A stretch of 13,126 bases of DNA from Lysobacterales bacterium UBA2790 (GTDB lineage: Bacteria > Pseudomonadota > Gammaproteobacteria > Xanthomonadales > Xanthomonadaceae), in assembly GCA_002352135.1 (NCBI GenBank), contig DEHW01000212.1, positions 5,932 to 19,057 on the forward strand, in the 5' to 3' direction. A program made the translations under genes and the position numbers. Positions 6,499 to 13,126 of the stretch are shown piece by piece. Within the stretch, counting starts at the first letter, position 1; each line of letters starts with the position of its first letter. The notes under the pieces are model-generated. The model worked only from the letters and a program-made list of their open reading frames with translations. It did no database searches and was not told the DNA's origin.

Positions 6499-7077
6499 TC
6501 AGGGTGCTGCCGACTCACTCAACAAGCGTTCGATCTGCGCAACCATCTCTGCATCATCCGGCTTGGTTCGGCTGCCGAAGCTGCCGACCACTTCGCCTTT
6601 GCGGTTGATCAGGTATTTGTGGAAATTCCACGCCGGTGCGTCGTCGGTGGCTTCGATCAGGCGGGCGTAGAACGGGTTGGCGGCGTCGCCCTTGACGGAG
6701 GTTTTCTCGAACATCGGGAACTTCACGCCGTAAGTCAGTGTGCAGAACTCTTGGATCTTGCCCTCGTCTTCGTATTCCTGATTCATGAAGTCGCCGGACG
6801 GAAAGCCGAGCACCGCGAAGCCGCGCTCGGAAAGACGTGCATGCAGAGCCTCAAGACCTTCGAATTGCGGTGTGAAACCGCATTTGCTGGCGGTGTTGAC
6901 GACCAGCAGCACCTTGCCTTCGTAGGCGTCGCACAAGTGCACGGGCTCACGGTCCTTGCCCGCCAGCGGTCGGAAACTGACGTCCAGCAGCGGTGCACAC
7001 TCCGCAGACGCCTCGGACACCTGCCCCATCAGTCCCAATGCCAAGGCCACAGAAACGATCACGCCACGAATTGCCAT
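6499..7077 (-). CDS. Exported Cys-type glutathione peroxidase family protein
   Basis: The 192-residue protein reduces hydrogen peroxide or organic hydroperoxides, and is predicted to act in the periplasm because residues 1-25 form a signal peptide (cut after ASA). The thioredoxin fold shows VVNTASKCGFTPQ at 59-71 with peroxidatic Cys66, Gln100 in FMNQE, and Trp150-Asn151 in WNFHKYL, which complete the family's catalytic tetrad. Cys112 (QEFC) lies 46 residues after Cys66, the spacing of the resolving Cys in thioredoxin-dependent homologues such as yeast Gpx3, so it probably uses thioredoxin-like reductants rather than glutathione. FPSGDF replaces the usual FPCNQF, losing a cysteine not required in those homologues. 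GAGGTG lies about 8 nt before the ATG at 7077. It is downstream of the ABC ATPase on the same strand but a hairpin separates them. Confidence 0.9.
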   Translation of the reverse strand: MAIRGVIVSVALALGLMGQVSEASAECAPLLDVSFRPLAGKDREPVHLCDAYEGKVLLVVNTASKCGFTPQFEGLEALHARLSERGFAVLGFPSGDFMNQEYEDEGKIQEFCTLTYGVKFPMFEKTSVKGDAANPFYARLIEATDDAPAWNFHKYLINRKGEVVGSFGSRTKPDDAEMVAQIERLLSESAAP

Positions 7078-7167
7078 GAGCCCACCTCGCTGATTTCTGG
7101 CCGGGCGCCTGCCCGACCCATGTTGAGTGGGCGACAGCGTACCGCGGCCTCGTCGGCAAACGGTGAA

Positions 7168-7184
7168 ACCGGCATCACGCCGGT
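7168..7184 (-). terminator. Hairpin after the ABC ATPase gene, probable terminator
   Basis: ACCGGC at 7168-7173 and GCCGGT at 7179-7184 pair perfectly around a 5-nt loop. In the minus direction the hairpin lies 26 nt after the ATPase stop and is followed by TTTCACC, a short T run. It would separate the ATPase transcript from the peroxidase gene. Confidence 0.45.
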
Positions 7185-7209
7185 GCGGGTTGCGCGAAGC
7201 GACGGGCCT

Positions 7210-8313
7210 TCAGGCAATCCGCTGACCGTCCTGCGAATCAAACCAATGCCCGCGTGAAGGACTCAGACCCAGCTCGATCATCTCATCGAGCACGACCGCC
7301 ATCGCGGCAAACGCCTCCGGTGCAATGCGGGCCACACCCGTCTGCCCCGCGCAATGGAAGTGCAGAAACACTTCGTTGCCGACCTGTTCGATGGTTTCCA
7401 CGCGAACCCGCAGTCGCCAGCGATCCACTTCGGTCGCGGGTCGCAGGTGTTCCGGGCGGATGCCGAAGATCACGGAATCGCCGCACACAGTGTCGGGCAC
7501 ATCACCCGCCGCCATCCGCAACGCAGCGTTCTGCTGGTCGGCACTATCCAGCGACGTCCACTCGCTGCCGCGCCGCTGCATTGGCCAGAGATTCATACCC
7601 GGACTACCCAGAAAGCCGGCGACAAACCGGTTGGCCGGGCGCTCATACAACGCCATCGGCGTATCAATCTGCTGAATGACGCCATCGCGCAGCACCACGA
7701 TGCGCTGTCCCAAGGTCATGGCCTCGATCTGATCATGCGTCACATAGATCATGGTCGCGCCCAAGCGGCGATGGAGGCGCGAGATCTCCGCGCGCATGCT
7801 GCCGCGCAGGCGGGCGTCGAGGTTTGACAGCGGTTCGTCGAGCAGGAACACCTTTGGATGCCGCACCAGCGCGCGACCCAGCGCGACGCGTTGCCGTTGA
7901 CCGCCTGACAACTGCTTCGGCAAGCGCTGCAGCAGCTCAGTCAATTCCAGCATGTCGGCGGCCTCGGCGATGCGTGCCTGCCAATCGGCTTTTGCCAGCC
8001 CGCGCAGTTTCAGCCCGAAGGCCAAATTCTCCGCCACGGTCATGTGGGGATAGAGCGCGTAATTCTGAAACACCATGGCGATGTCGCGCTGCTTGGGCGG
8101 CAAGTCGTTGACCCGCGCCCCATCGATGCACAACTCGCCGCTGCTGATCGACTCGAGGCCCGCAATCATCCGCAACAAGGTCGACTTGCCGCAGCCCGAA
8201 GGCCCAACCAACACCAGCAGTTCGCCATCGGCGACATCGAAACTGGCACCCTCGACCGCCACATGGCCGTTGTCGTAGCACTTGCGTAGTTGCCGCATCG
8301 ACACACTCGCCAT
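7210..8313 (-). CDS. MalK/UgpC-type sugar ABC transporter ATP-binding protein
   Basis: The 367-residue protein is the cytoplasmic ATPase that powers CUT1-type importers of oligosaccharides or related compounds. It has Walker A GPSGCGKST at 37-45, the Q-loop Gln83, signature LSGGQRQR at 135-142, Walker B VFLLDEP at 155-161, D-loop SNLDA and switch His193 (VTHDQ). After about residue 235 comes the MalK-style C-terminal region with OB/TOBE folds (FGIRPEHL at 283-290). ATG at 8313 is chosen over an upstream in-frame start at 8367 because it follows GGGAGAG and gives the usual family N-terminus (MASVSMRQL). No permease or solute-binding gene is next to it, so it may serve transporters encoded elsewhere, as MsiK-like shared ATPases do. 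It is divergent from the beta-glucosidase, with a LacI-type operator between them, which suggests a glucoside-related role. Confidence 0.9.
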   Translation of the reverse strand: MASVSMRQLRKCYDNGHVAVEGASFDVADGELLVLVGPSGCGKSTLLRMIAGLESISSGELCIDGARVNDLPPKQRDIAMVFQNYALYPHMTVAENLAFGLKLRGLAKADWQARIAEAADMLELTELLQRLPKQLSGGQRQRVALGRALVRHPKVFLLDEPLSNLDARLRGSMRAEISRLHRRLGATMIYVTHDQIEAMTLGQRIVVLRDGVIQQIDTPMALYERPANRFVAGFLGSPGMNLWPMQRRGSEWTSLDSADQQNAALRMAAGDVPDTVCGDSVIFGIRPEHLRPATEVDRWRLRVRVETIEQVGNEVFLHFHCAGQTGVARIAPEAFAAMAVVLDEMIELGLSPSRGHWFDSQDGQRIA

Positions 8314-8465
8314 GCGTCTCTCTCCCGATGAAACCCACGAGCGCCCTCTGCGGGGCGCTGCGTTCAAGCTGTCAAGGTCGGTCGTTGAGGACCGCCGTCC
8401 CGGTCGTTGCGGCTATGCAGCATCGATCTCTGCTGCAAACCGCATCGTGCTTGGTTATTCTGCCA

Positions 8466-8479
8466 TGTAAACGTTTCCA
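8466..8479. promoter_or_regulatory. LacI/GalR-family operator in the divergent promoter region
   Basis: TGTAAACGTTTCCA contains the perfect palindrome AAACGTTT (8469-8476) with the central CG typical of LacI/GalR-family sites and fits the TGNAANCGNTNNCA-style consensus. It lies 152 nt before the ATPase start and 81 nt before the glucosidase start, so one repressor could control both. The regulator is not in this window. Confidence 0.6.
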
Positions 8480-8560
8480 CGGAATACCCGTTGCCGCGCC
8501 CGAATTGGTCGCCTTCGGCAATCCCGTCTCCGTCCTAGCCCATTGATGAGGTCGCCCAGC

Positions 8561-9922
8561 ATGTCGAAACTGCCACCCTTTCCTGCCAACTTCCTGTGGG
8601 GCACCGCGACCTCGGCGTATCAGATCGAAGGCTCACCACTCGCCGACGGTGCGGGGCCGAGCATCTGGCAACGCTTTGCGCACACGCCGAAGATGATGGT
8701 GAATGGCGATACGGGTGATGTCGCCTGCGACCACTATCGACGCTACAAGGAAGACGTCGCCCTGATGCGCGATCTGGGCATGAAGGCCTATCGCTTCAGC
8801 ATCGCCTGGAGCCGCATTTTTCCCGAGGGCAAAGGTCGGGTGAATCCGGCCGGTCTCGACTTCTATTCACGTCTGGTCGACGAGCTGCTTGCGGCGGGTA
8901 TCGAACCAATGGCCACGCTGTACCACTGGGATCTGCCTGCCGCGCTCGACGACCGAGGTGGCTGGCTGAACCCCGATATCGCCGAGTGGTTCGGCGACTA
9001 CGCAGCCACGATGTTCCGCGCGCTCGATGGCCGCGTGAAGCTGTGGGCCACACTCAACGAACCTTGGGTGGTCACCGACGGCGGCTATCTGCACGGTGCA
9101 CTGGCACCCGGTCATCGCAACTACTTCGAGGCGCCCATCGCCTCGCATCATCTGATGCGCTCACATGGTCGCGCGGTGCAGGTGTATCGGGCTGAGGGCA
9201 AGCACCAGATCGGTCTGGTGGTGAATCTCGAACCCAAATATCCCGCCAGCCAATCCGAACAGGATCTGGCGGCCTTGCGACGCGCCGATGCCTACATGAA
9301 TCGGCAATACCTCGATCCTGCTGTGCATGGTCGTTATCCCGACGAGATGAAAGAAATTTTCGGCCCCGCATGGCCGGAGTGGCCGGCCGAGGATTTCGCT
9401 TTGATCCGTCAGCCGATGGACTTCATCGGCGTGAACTACTACACCCGCAATGTCACGCGCCATGACGAGCAGTCCTGGCCGCTCAAGGCTTCGCCGGTGA
9501 AGCAGACGCAAGCCACCTACACCGAAACCGGTTGGGAAGTTTGCCCGCAGGCATTCACCGACGTGCTGGTCTGGGTGAAGAAGCTCTACGGCGATACGCC
9601 GATCTACATCACCGAAAACGGCTCGGCCTTCTACGATCCGCCGAACGCGCCGGACGGAAAGATCCACGACCCGCTGCGCATCCACTACCTGCGCCATCAC
9701 CTCAACGCCATCCGTGCGGCCATCGCGCAAGGTGTGGACGTACGCGGCTACTTCGGCTGGTCCTTCCTCGACAATCTGGAGTGGTCACTGGGCTTCTCGA
9801 AGCGTTTCGGGCTGGTGCACGTCAACTTCGAAACCCAGCAACGCACGCCGAAAGACAGCATGCGCCTGTACTCGCGCATCGTCGCCAGCAACGGCGCAGT
9901 GCTGGACGAAGAGGGCGAGTGA
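8561..9922 (+). CDS. GH1 beta-glucosidase
   Basis: The 453-residue protein is a family 1 retaining glycosidase that hydrolyses beta-glucosides (and often beta-galactosides) from the non-reducing end. It has no signal peptide and should act in the cytoplasm on imported sugars. The N-terminal FLWGTATSAYQIEG (11-24) holds glycone-binding Gln21. YHWD at 121-124, the acid/base Glu167 in TLNEP, Asn292-Tyr293-Tyr294, the nucleophile Glu352 in ITENG and the aglycone/glycone pocket W400/E407/W408 in GYFGWSFLDNLEW are all intact. ATG at 8561 is chosen because GAGG at 8548-8551 lies 9 nt upstream; starts at 8543 (TTG) and 8546 would add short N-terminal extensions with no SD. Length is typical. Its stop overlaps the following hydrolase start by one base, so the two are an operon. 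Natural substrate, such as cellobiose or a plant glucoside, cannot be fixed from sequence. Confidence 0.95.
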   Translation: MSKLPPFPANFLWGTATSAYQIEGSPLADGAGPSIWQRFAHTPKMMVNGDTGDVACDHYRRYKEDVALMRDLGMKAYRFSIAWSRIFPEGKGRVNPAGLDFYSRLVDELLAAGIEPMATLYHWDLPAALDDRGGWLNPDIAEWFGDYAATMFRALDGRVKLWATLNEPWVVTDGGYLHGALAPGHRNYFEAPIASHHLMRSHGRAVQVYRAEGKHQIGLVVNLEPKYPASQSEQDLAALRRADAYMNRQYLDPAVHGRYPDEMKEIFGPAWPEWPAEDFALIRQPMDFIGVNYYTRNVTRHDEQSWPLKASPVKQTQATYTETGWEVCPQAFTDVLVWVKKLYGDTPIYITENGSAFYDPPNAPDGKIHDPLRIHYLRHHLNAIRAAIAQGVDVRGYFGWSFLDNLEWSLGFSKRFGLVHVNFETQQRTPKDSMRLYSRIVASNGAVLDEEGE

Positions 9923-10719
9923 TGCACGTCGCAATGACTTTGCTGAGCATTGCTCTGTCCATGCAGGGCACGGATGCCCCCAATGCGTCGGCCGAGCGCG
10001 CTCAATGGCTGCATCGCGGCGTGCAGGTGGGTAGCACCTACTATCCAGTGGCCCTCTTTGTGCCATCGCTACCGGCGCCGAGTGATGGCTACCCGGTGCT
10101 GCTGTTTCTGCACGGCTCCGGCGAACGCGGCAACGACGGCGAGGCCCAGACTCGCAGTGGCCTCGGACCTTATTTGGGTGCGCATGGCGAAGAGTTTCCT
10201 GCCATCACGGTGTTTCCGCAGGCACCGGCAGACAGCGATTGGTCGGGAGATCAGAGCGCGGCCGCATTGGCGGCCATCGAACTGGTCGAGCAAGAGTTTC
10301 CGGTCGATGCGGATCGCATCTATCTGACGGGCATGTCGCGCGGTGGTTACGGGGTGTGGGAAGTGGCCTTGCGTGCGCCGAAGCGCTTTGCCGCGCTGGT
10401 GCCGGTCTGCGCGGGGGTGATCCCGCCGCCGGGACGCGATGATCTGCGCGTGCATGCCCTGCCCGCCGATGCCGCCGATCCCTACGCCAGCCTGGCCCAG
10501 ACCTTGCCGAAGACACCCGTCTGGCTGTTCCATGGGGCACTCGACGACATCATTCCGCCGCAGGCATCACGAGACACCTTCGCGGCATTGCAAGCGGCCG
10601 GTCATCCCGTGCACTACACCGAGTTTGCTGACGCCAATCACAATGCCTGGGATGCCGCGTATGGCAGCCCGGCGCTGTGGTCGTGGCTGTTCGAGCAGCG
10701 TCGCCATTCGAGCGACTGA
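9922..10719 (+). CDS. Predicted exported alpha/beta-hydrolase (esterase/PHB-depolymerase-like)
   Basis: The 265-residue protein is a serine hydrolase of the alpha/beta fold, of the sort annotated as phospholipase/carboxylesterase or feruloyl-esterase-like. The oxyanion segment FLHGSGERG is at 62-70, nucleophile Ser139 in GMSRGGYG (137-144), probable acid Asp208/Asp209 in HGALDDIIPP and catalytic His240 in DANHNAWD. Residues 1-19 (MHVAMTLLSIALSMQGTDA) look like a short signal peptide, so the enzyme may be periplasmic; confidence in export is moderate. The ATG at 9922 shares its A with the TGA of the beta-glucosidase, and GAAGAGGG just upstream serves as SD, so translation is coupled. Position suggests removal of acyl or phenolic esters from sugars handled by the glucosidase, but the two may act in different compartments. 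Substrate unknown. Confidence 0.85.
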   Translation: MHVAMTLLSIALSMQGTDAPNASAERAQWLHRGVQVGSTYYPVALFVPSLPAPSDGYPVLLFLHGSGERGNDGEAQTRSGLGPYLGAHGEEFPAITVFPQAPADSDWSGDQSAAALAAIELVEQEFPVDADRIYLTGMSRGGYGVWEVALRAPKRFAALVPVCAGVIPPPGRDDLRVHALPADAADPYASLAQTLPKTPVWLFHGALDDIIPPQASRDTFAALQAAGHPVHYTEFADANHNAWDAAYGSPALWSWLFEQRRHSSD

Positions 10720-10726
10720 CCGAGCA

Positions 10727-10757
10727 CGCGGCGGCGTCCCTGATGGCGCGCGCCGCG
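10727..10757. terminator. GC-rich hairpin between convergent genes, possible bidirectional terminator
   Basis: CGCGGCG at 10727-10733 pairs with CGCCGCG at 10751-10757, extended inward by GCG/CGC with one bulged base. The hairpin fills the 46-bp gap between the hydrolase stop and the glycosidase stop on the opposite strand. No T-tract is present on either side. Confidence 0.4.
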
Positions 10758-10765
10758 AAGCGACA

Positions 10766-13126
10766 TCACCAGCGCAGCACCAGTGTGGCGGGCAGCGCGC
10801 GGATCACCCATTCCGCATTCCCATCGCGTGATTGCAGCTCAACCGATGGCTGTGGATCGACCAGTCTGGCCTGCGGCTGATCGGGCAAGGCAAAGCGCAA
10901 TCCGCCCGGCGGCATGTCCAGCCCGGCCTCGACATGCAGGATCGCGCGCCGTTCGCCGTGCTCCCGAAGCTGATAGCTCAACCTGCCCCACGGCGTATGC
11001 AGCGCCTGCACCTTGACGCCCTCGCCCGCACGCCAGTCGGCACTCACGCCCGCCGCCAGCACCAGGCTCTGATCCGCCTCACGCTCGTAGGCGAGCAGGT
11101 CCAGCGCGCTGCGGATGAAGTCCGAAGCCACCCAGCCATGCGGCATGTCACCAATGAAGTGCGGCGTGCGCGGGTCATGCACCACGACTTCCGCCCATTG
11201 ATTCCATGCCGCCGGACGTCGGTCCGCCATGAAGTACTGCAGCGCCTGCTGTGCGCGATCCCACCATCCCAAGCGCAACAGACTGCCAACTACGCGCCAT
11301 TCGTAGGGCGTGTACAAGGTGGAATCACTGCGTCCTTCGCGCCGCGCAACAAAGTTCTGCCAGTAGCGCTCGAAGGTCGCGCGCAGGGCCGCCTGCGGCA
11401 GATCGGCGGTCTCGCCACCCGGCGCGAGGGCAATGGTCGTCGAGGTCGCATCGAAATCACCGCGATCCGCCGCGCCGGGCAAGAAGTTGATGTCGTGCTG
11501 AGTCATTGCCGCTTGCAGCGACGCATACAAGTCCTTGCGATAGCCATCGCGGGCCGCGCGAAGGCGCTCGGCCTCTTCGCGCAAGTCCAAGCGCTCGGCC
11601 ATGAATACGGCGTCCTTGTAGCCCAGCAGGCCCCAGAAATTGTCCCAATACGCGTAGGCAGGTCGGTCGGAATAGCCTTCATGGCTGATCGATGGTGGCA
11701 GCAATCCGTAGAAGGCGGACCGCTCTGGGGTCTGGTTGCGCTCGCTGCGTTCGCTGCTGCGCAGGCCATCCATGTAATGAATCGCGGCCTGCACGGCGGG
11801 CCAGCGTTTGCGCAGCGCGTCGAGGTCGCTGTCGAAGCGATACAGCTCGGCGATCAGATGGATCAGCTCACCATGACTGTCGTTCTCCGGCACCGGGTCG
11901 GCACCGCGTGCATCCGCGCAACAGGGCACTTTGCCGCTGTCGAACTGGAAGGGCAGAAACCAGTCGAGAAACGCACGGGCCGCATCAACATGACCCAACC
12001 GCATGAGCGCGCCCGAGGTCATGGCGCCATCGCGAATCCAGGAACGACTGTAGGACCGCGTGCCGGGCTGGATCGCGACGCCGTGACGGTTGATCAGAAT
12101 ATGCGCCAGCGCCGTTCGCAGCGTCGCGCCGACCTCGGGTGCCGCGTGAATATCCACGCGCGTGCGATCCAGCAGCGCACGCCATTGGTCGGCGACCGCG
12201 CGTTCCCGCGCATCCAGATCGGCCAGCACGAACGGCGCCGACGGCGTGTCGGCAGCGGCCTGCATCGGCAATTGCAGCGCGGTTTGCCACTGCTCGCCGG
12301 GCTGCAGGTTGACGCGATACAGCCAGACGCCAGTCGCCAGTGCGTTGGAATCCTGCACCGACGCGGACGCGGTTTCGCATGGCGCATCGCCGCTGGCGAG
12401 ACACCCCGATGCGAGTTGCGGCAGCCAGTCCATCAGCCCGCCTTGATCGAAGCCACGCACCGCCAGCGCCTCGGCGGGTCGTGCTGCCTGCGCCGAGAAA
12501 CGGCCGTTCACTCGCGCCGCATCGCTGCTCAGGTCGAGTTGCCGCACCGGACTGACGCCACCGGGCGTATTGAGAAACTGCACCGGTGGATTCACCTGTA
12601 GCGGGCGGAGGGCCAGCGCCAACACCAGTTCCTGCGCCTCGGCAGACTGGTTCTGCAGTCGATAGCGCGCCAGCAATTGCGGGGCGCTCGGCTCGCCGTC
12701 GGTAAAGGCGGTGACCTGCAGGCTCAACGCATTCGGCAACTGCCAACGCACACTGGGAATCGGCAGATCGCCATCGCGCAGGCTATGGGTGATGCCTGCC
12801 TCGGCCCAGCTCAGCACACGCCAGCCCAGCGGCTGCGCGGTATCGCGAATCAACAACACCGGTTCAACCGAAAACGCACCGCGATACGGCTCGACGGCAC
12901 CATCCTCGGACAGCAGCGCCTGCGTACTGCCGCCTGGCACGCCAAGCACCGTCCAGTAGGTCTGCTGTCCAGAGAAACCGCGCGGGTAGTGTCCTTTCGG
13001 CGATTCGCTGGCCAGCACCTGCAGCATCGCGTTCGCGCTCTGCCCGAAGGCGAGATCGCGCACCTGCAGTTCCGCCAGGGCGTAGCGCTCCCCTTGTGGG
13101 CGCAGCAGGTCCAGTCGCAGATAGCG
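10766..13126 (-). CDS. Six-hairpin glycosidase with N-terminal discoidin-like segment, 5'-truncated by window edge
   Basis: The visible 786 residues are open to the right edge; codons before the GTG at 13063 continue without a stop, so the true start is beyond the window. Residues 1-28 (YLRLDLL, YALAELQVRDLAFG) resemble the final strands of an F5/8-type C (discoidin) domain, a carbohydrate-binding module. Residues about 30-310 look like a beta-sandwich domain. Residues about 330-700 fit an (alpha/alpha)6 six-hairpin glycosidase: WIRDGA at 363-368, PENDSHGE at 413-420, YWDNFWG at 493-499 and MPHGW at 661-665 are candidate active-site stretches with acidic residues. The end, about 700-786, is a small beta domain. 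Similar proteins are annotated as coagulation factor 5/8 type or glycogen-debranching-like; GH family (15, 63, 78, 95 and others share the fold) is not assignable by eye. It is convergent with the hydrolase. Export is likely but the signal would be out of view. Confidence 0.8.
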   Translation of the reverse strand, partial: RYLRLDLLRPQGERYALAELQVRDLAFGQSANAMLQVLASESPKGHYPRGFSGQQTYWTVLGVPGGSTQALLSEDGAVEPYRGAFSVEPVLLIRDTAQPLGWRVLSWAEAGITHSLRDGDLPIPSVRWQLPNALSLQVTAFTDGEPSAPQLLARYRLQNQSAEAQELVLALALRPLQVNPPVQFLNTPGGVSPVRQLDLSSDAARVNGRFSAQAARPAEALAVRGFDQGGLMDWLPQLASGCLASGDAPCETASASVQDSNALATGVWLYRVNLQPGEQWQTALQLPMQAAADTPSAPFVLADLDARERAVADQWRALLDRTRVDIHAAPEVGATLRTALAHILINRHGVAIQPGTRSYSRSWIRDGAMTSGALMRLGHVDAARAFLDWFLPFQFDSGKVPCCADARGADPVPENDSHGELIHLIAELYRFDSDLDALRKRWPAVQAAIHYMDGLRSSERSERNQTPERSAFYGLLPPSISHEGYSDRPAYAYWDNFWGLLGYKDAVFMAERLDLREEAERLRAARDGYRKDLYASLQAAMTQHDINFLPGAADRGDFDATSTTIALAPGGETADLPQAALRATFERYWQNFVARREGRSDSTLYTPYEWRVVGSLLRLGWWDRAQQALQYFMADRRPAAWNQWAEVVVHDPRTPHFIGDMPHGWVASDFIRSALDLLAYEREADQSLVLAAGVSADWRAGEGVKVQALHTPWGRLSYQLREHGERRAILHVEAGLDMPPGGLRFALPDQPQARLVDPQPSVELQSRDGNAEWVIRALPATLVLRW

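Noticed and set aside
6499..7077. Apparent loss of catalytic residues in the glutathione peroxidase (FPSGDF in place of FPCNQF).
   Set aside because: The tetrad Gln is the later one, in the position of human GPx4 Gln81, and is present here as Gln100. The resolving Cys is kept as Cys112. The changed cysteine is not required in thioredoxin-dependent homologues.
7102..7115. CGGGC/GCCCG hairpin in the leader of the peroxidase gene, considered as a riboswitch or regulator.
   Set aside because: A 5-bp stem in GC-rich DNA is expected by chance and no known riboswitch core is present.
9532..9921. N-terminal extension of the alpha/beta-hydrolase reaching back into the GH1 gene.
   Set aside because: The extension lies wholly inside the GH1 coding region in another frame. 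The ATG at 9922 has an SD and gives a signal-peptide-like N-terminus.
10832..12601. 589-codon plus-strand frame antisense to the six-hairpin glycosidase.
   Set aside because: Its translation is rich in Arg, Gln and Ala without domain motifs, whereas the opposite frame shows clear glycosidase motifs. It is a shadow frame.

Overview
The window is GC-rich DNA with dense genes in strong -10/SD-type bacterial style. Gene content and codon use point to a gammaproteobacterium of the Xanthomonadales (Lysobacterales), probably Rhodanobacteraceae-like. That placement rests on two secreted proteins with short C-terminal F-x-[N/D]-G-F-E tails, a five-gene spread of typical envelope and sugar genes, and a dRS3/REP-like intergenic repeat. 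It is recall-based and was not checked against a database.

Left third (180-4295, + strand): a three-gene set of exported proteins. The first is a 656-residue parallel beta-helix protein with Chlamydia-Pmp-like GGA/FxxN repeats and a choice-of-anchor-Q-like C-terminal region. The second is a 169-residue outer-membrane-type lipoprotein. The third is a 519-residue CSLREA-type beta-helix protein. The two beta-helix proteins share the short C-terminal tail. Left of this set, on the minus strand, are a possible 43-codon ORF and the first six codons of a gene that leaves the window.

Middle (4296-7077): a 364-bp gap with a long hairpin and a REP-like repeat; a ThrE-family (threonine/serine exporter) membrane protein (+); a dyad-rich gap with a possible 26-codon leader ORF; a small membrane-anchored Excalibur-domain protein (+, GTG start); and an exported Cys-glutathione peroxidase (-).

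Right half (7210-13126): sugar metabolism. A MalK/UgpC-type ABC ATPase (-) is divergent from a GH1 beta-glucosidase (+), which overlaps by 1 nt with a predicted secreted alpha/beta-hydrolase (+). The divergent promoter region contains a LacI/GalR-type operator half-way between the two transcription units. Convergent to the hydrolase is a large, 5'-truncated six-hairpin glycosidase with the remnant of an N-terminal discoidin-like (F5/8C) segment. Together these look like a glucoside/oligosaccharide uptake and degradation locus under a LacI-family repressor that is not in the window.

No rRNA, tRNA, CRISPR array, insertion sequence or prophage gene was seen. The least explained parts are the exported beta-helix/lipoprotein/beta-helix cassette with its shared tail, and the dyad plus micro-ORF before the Excalibur gene.
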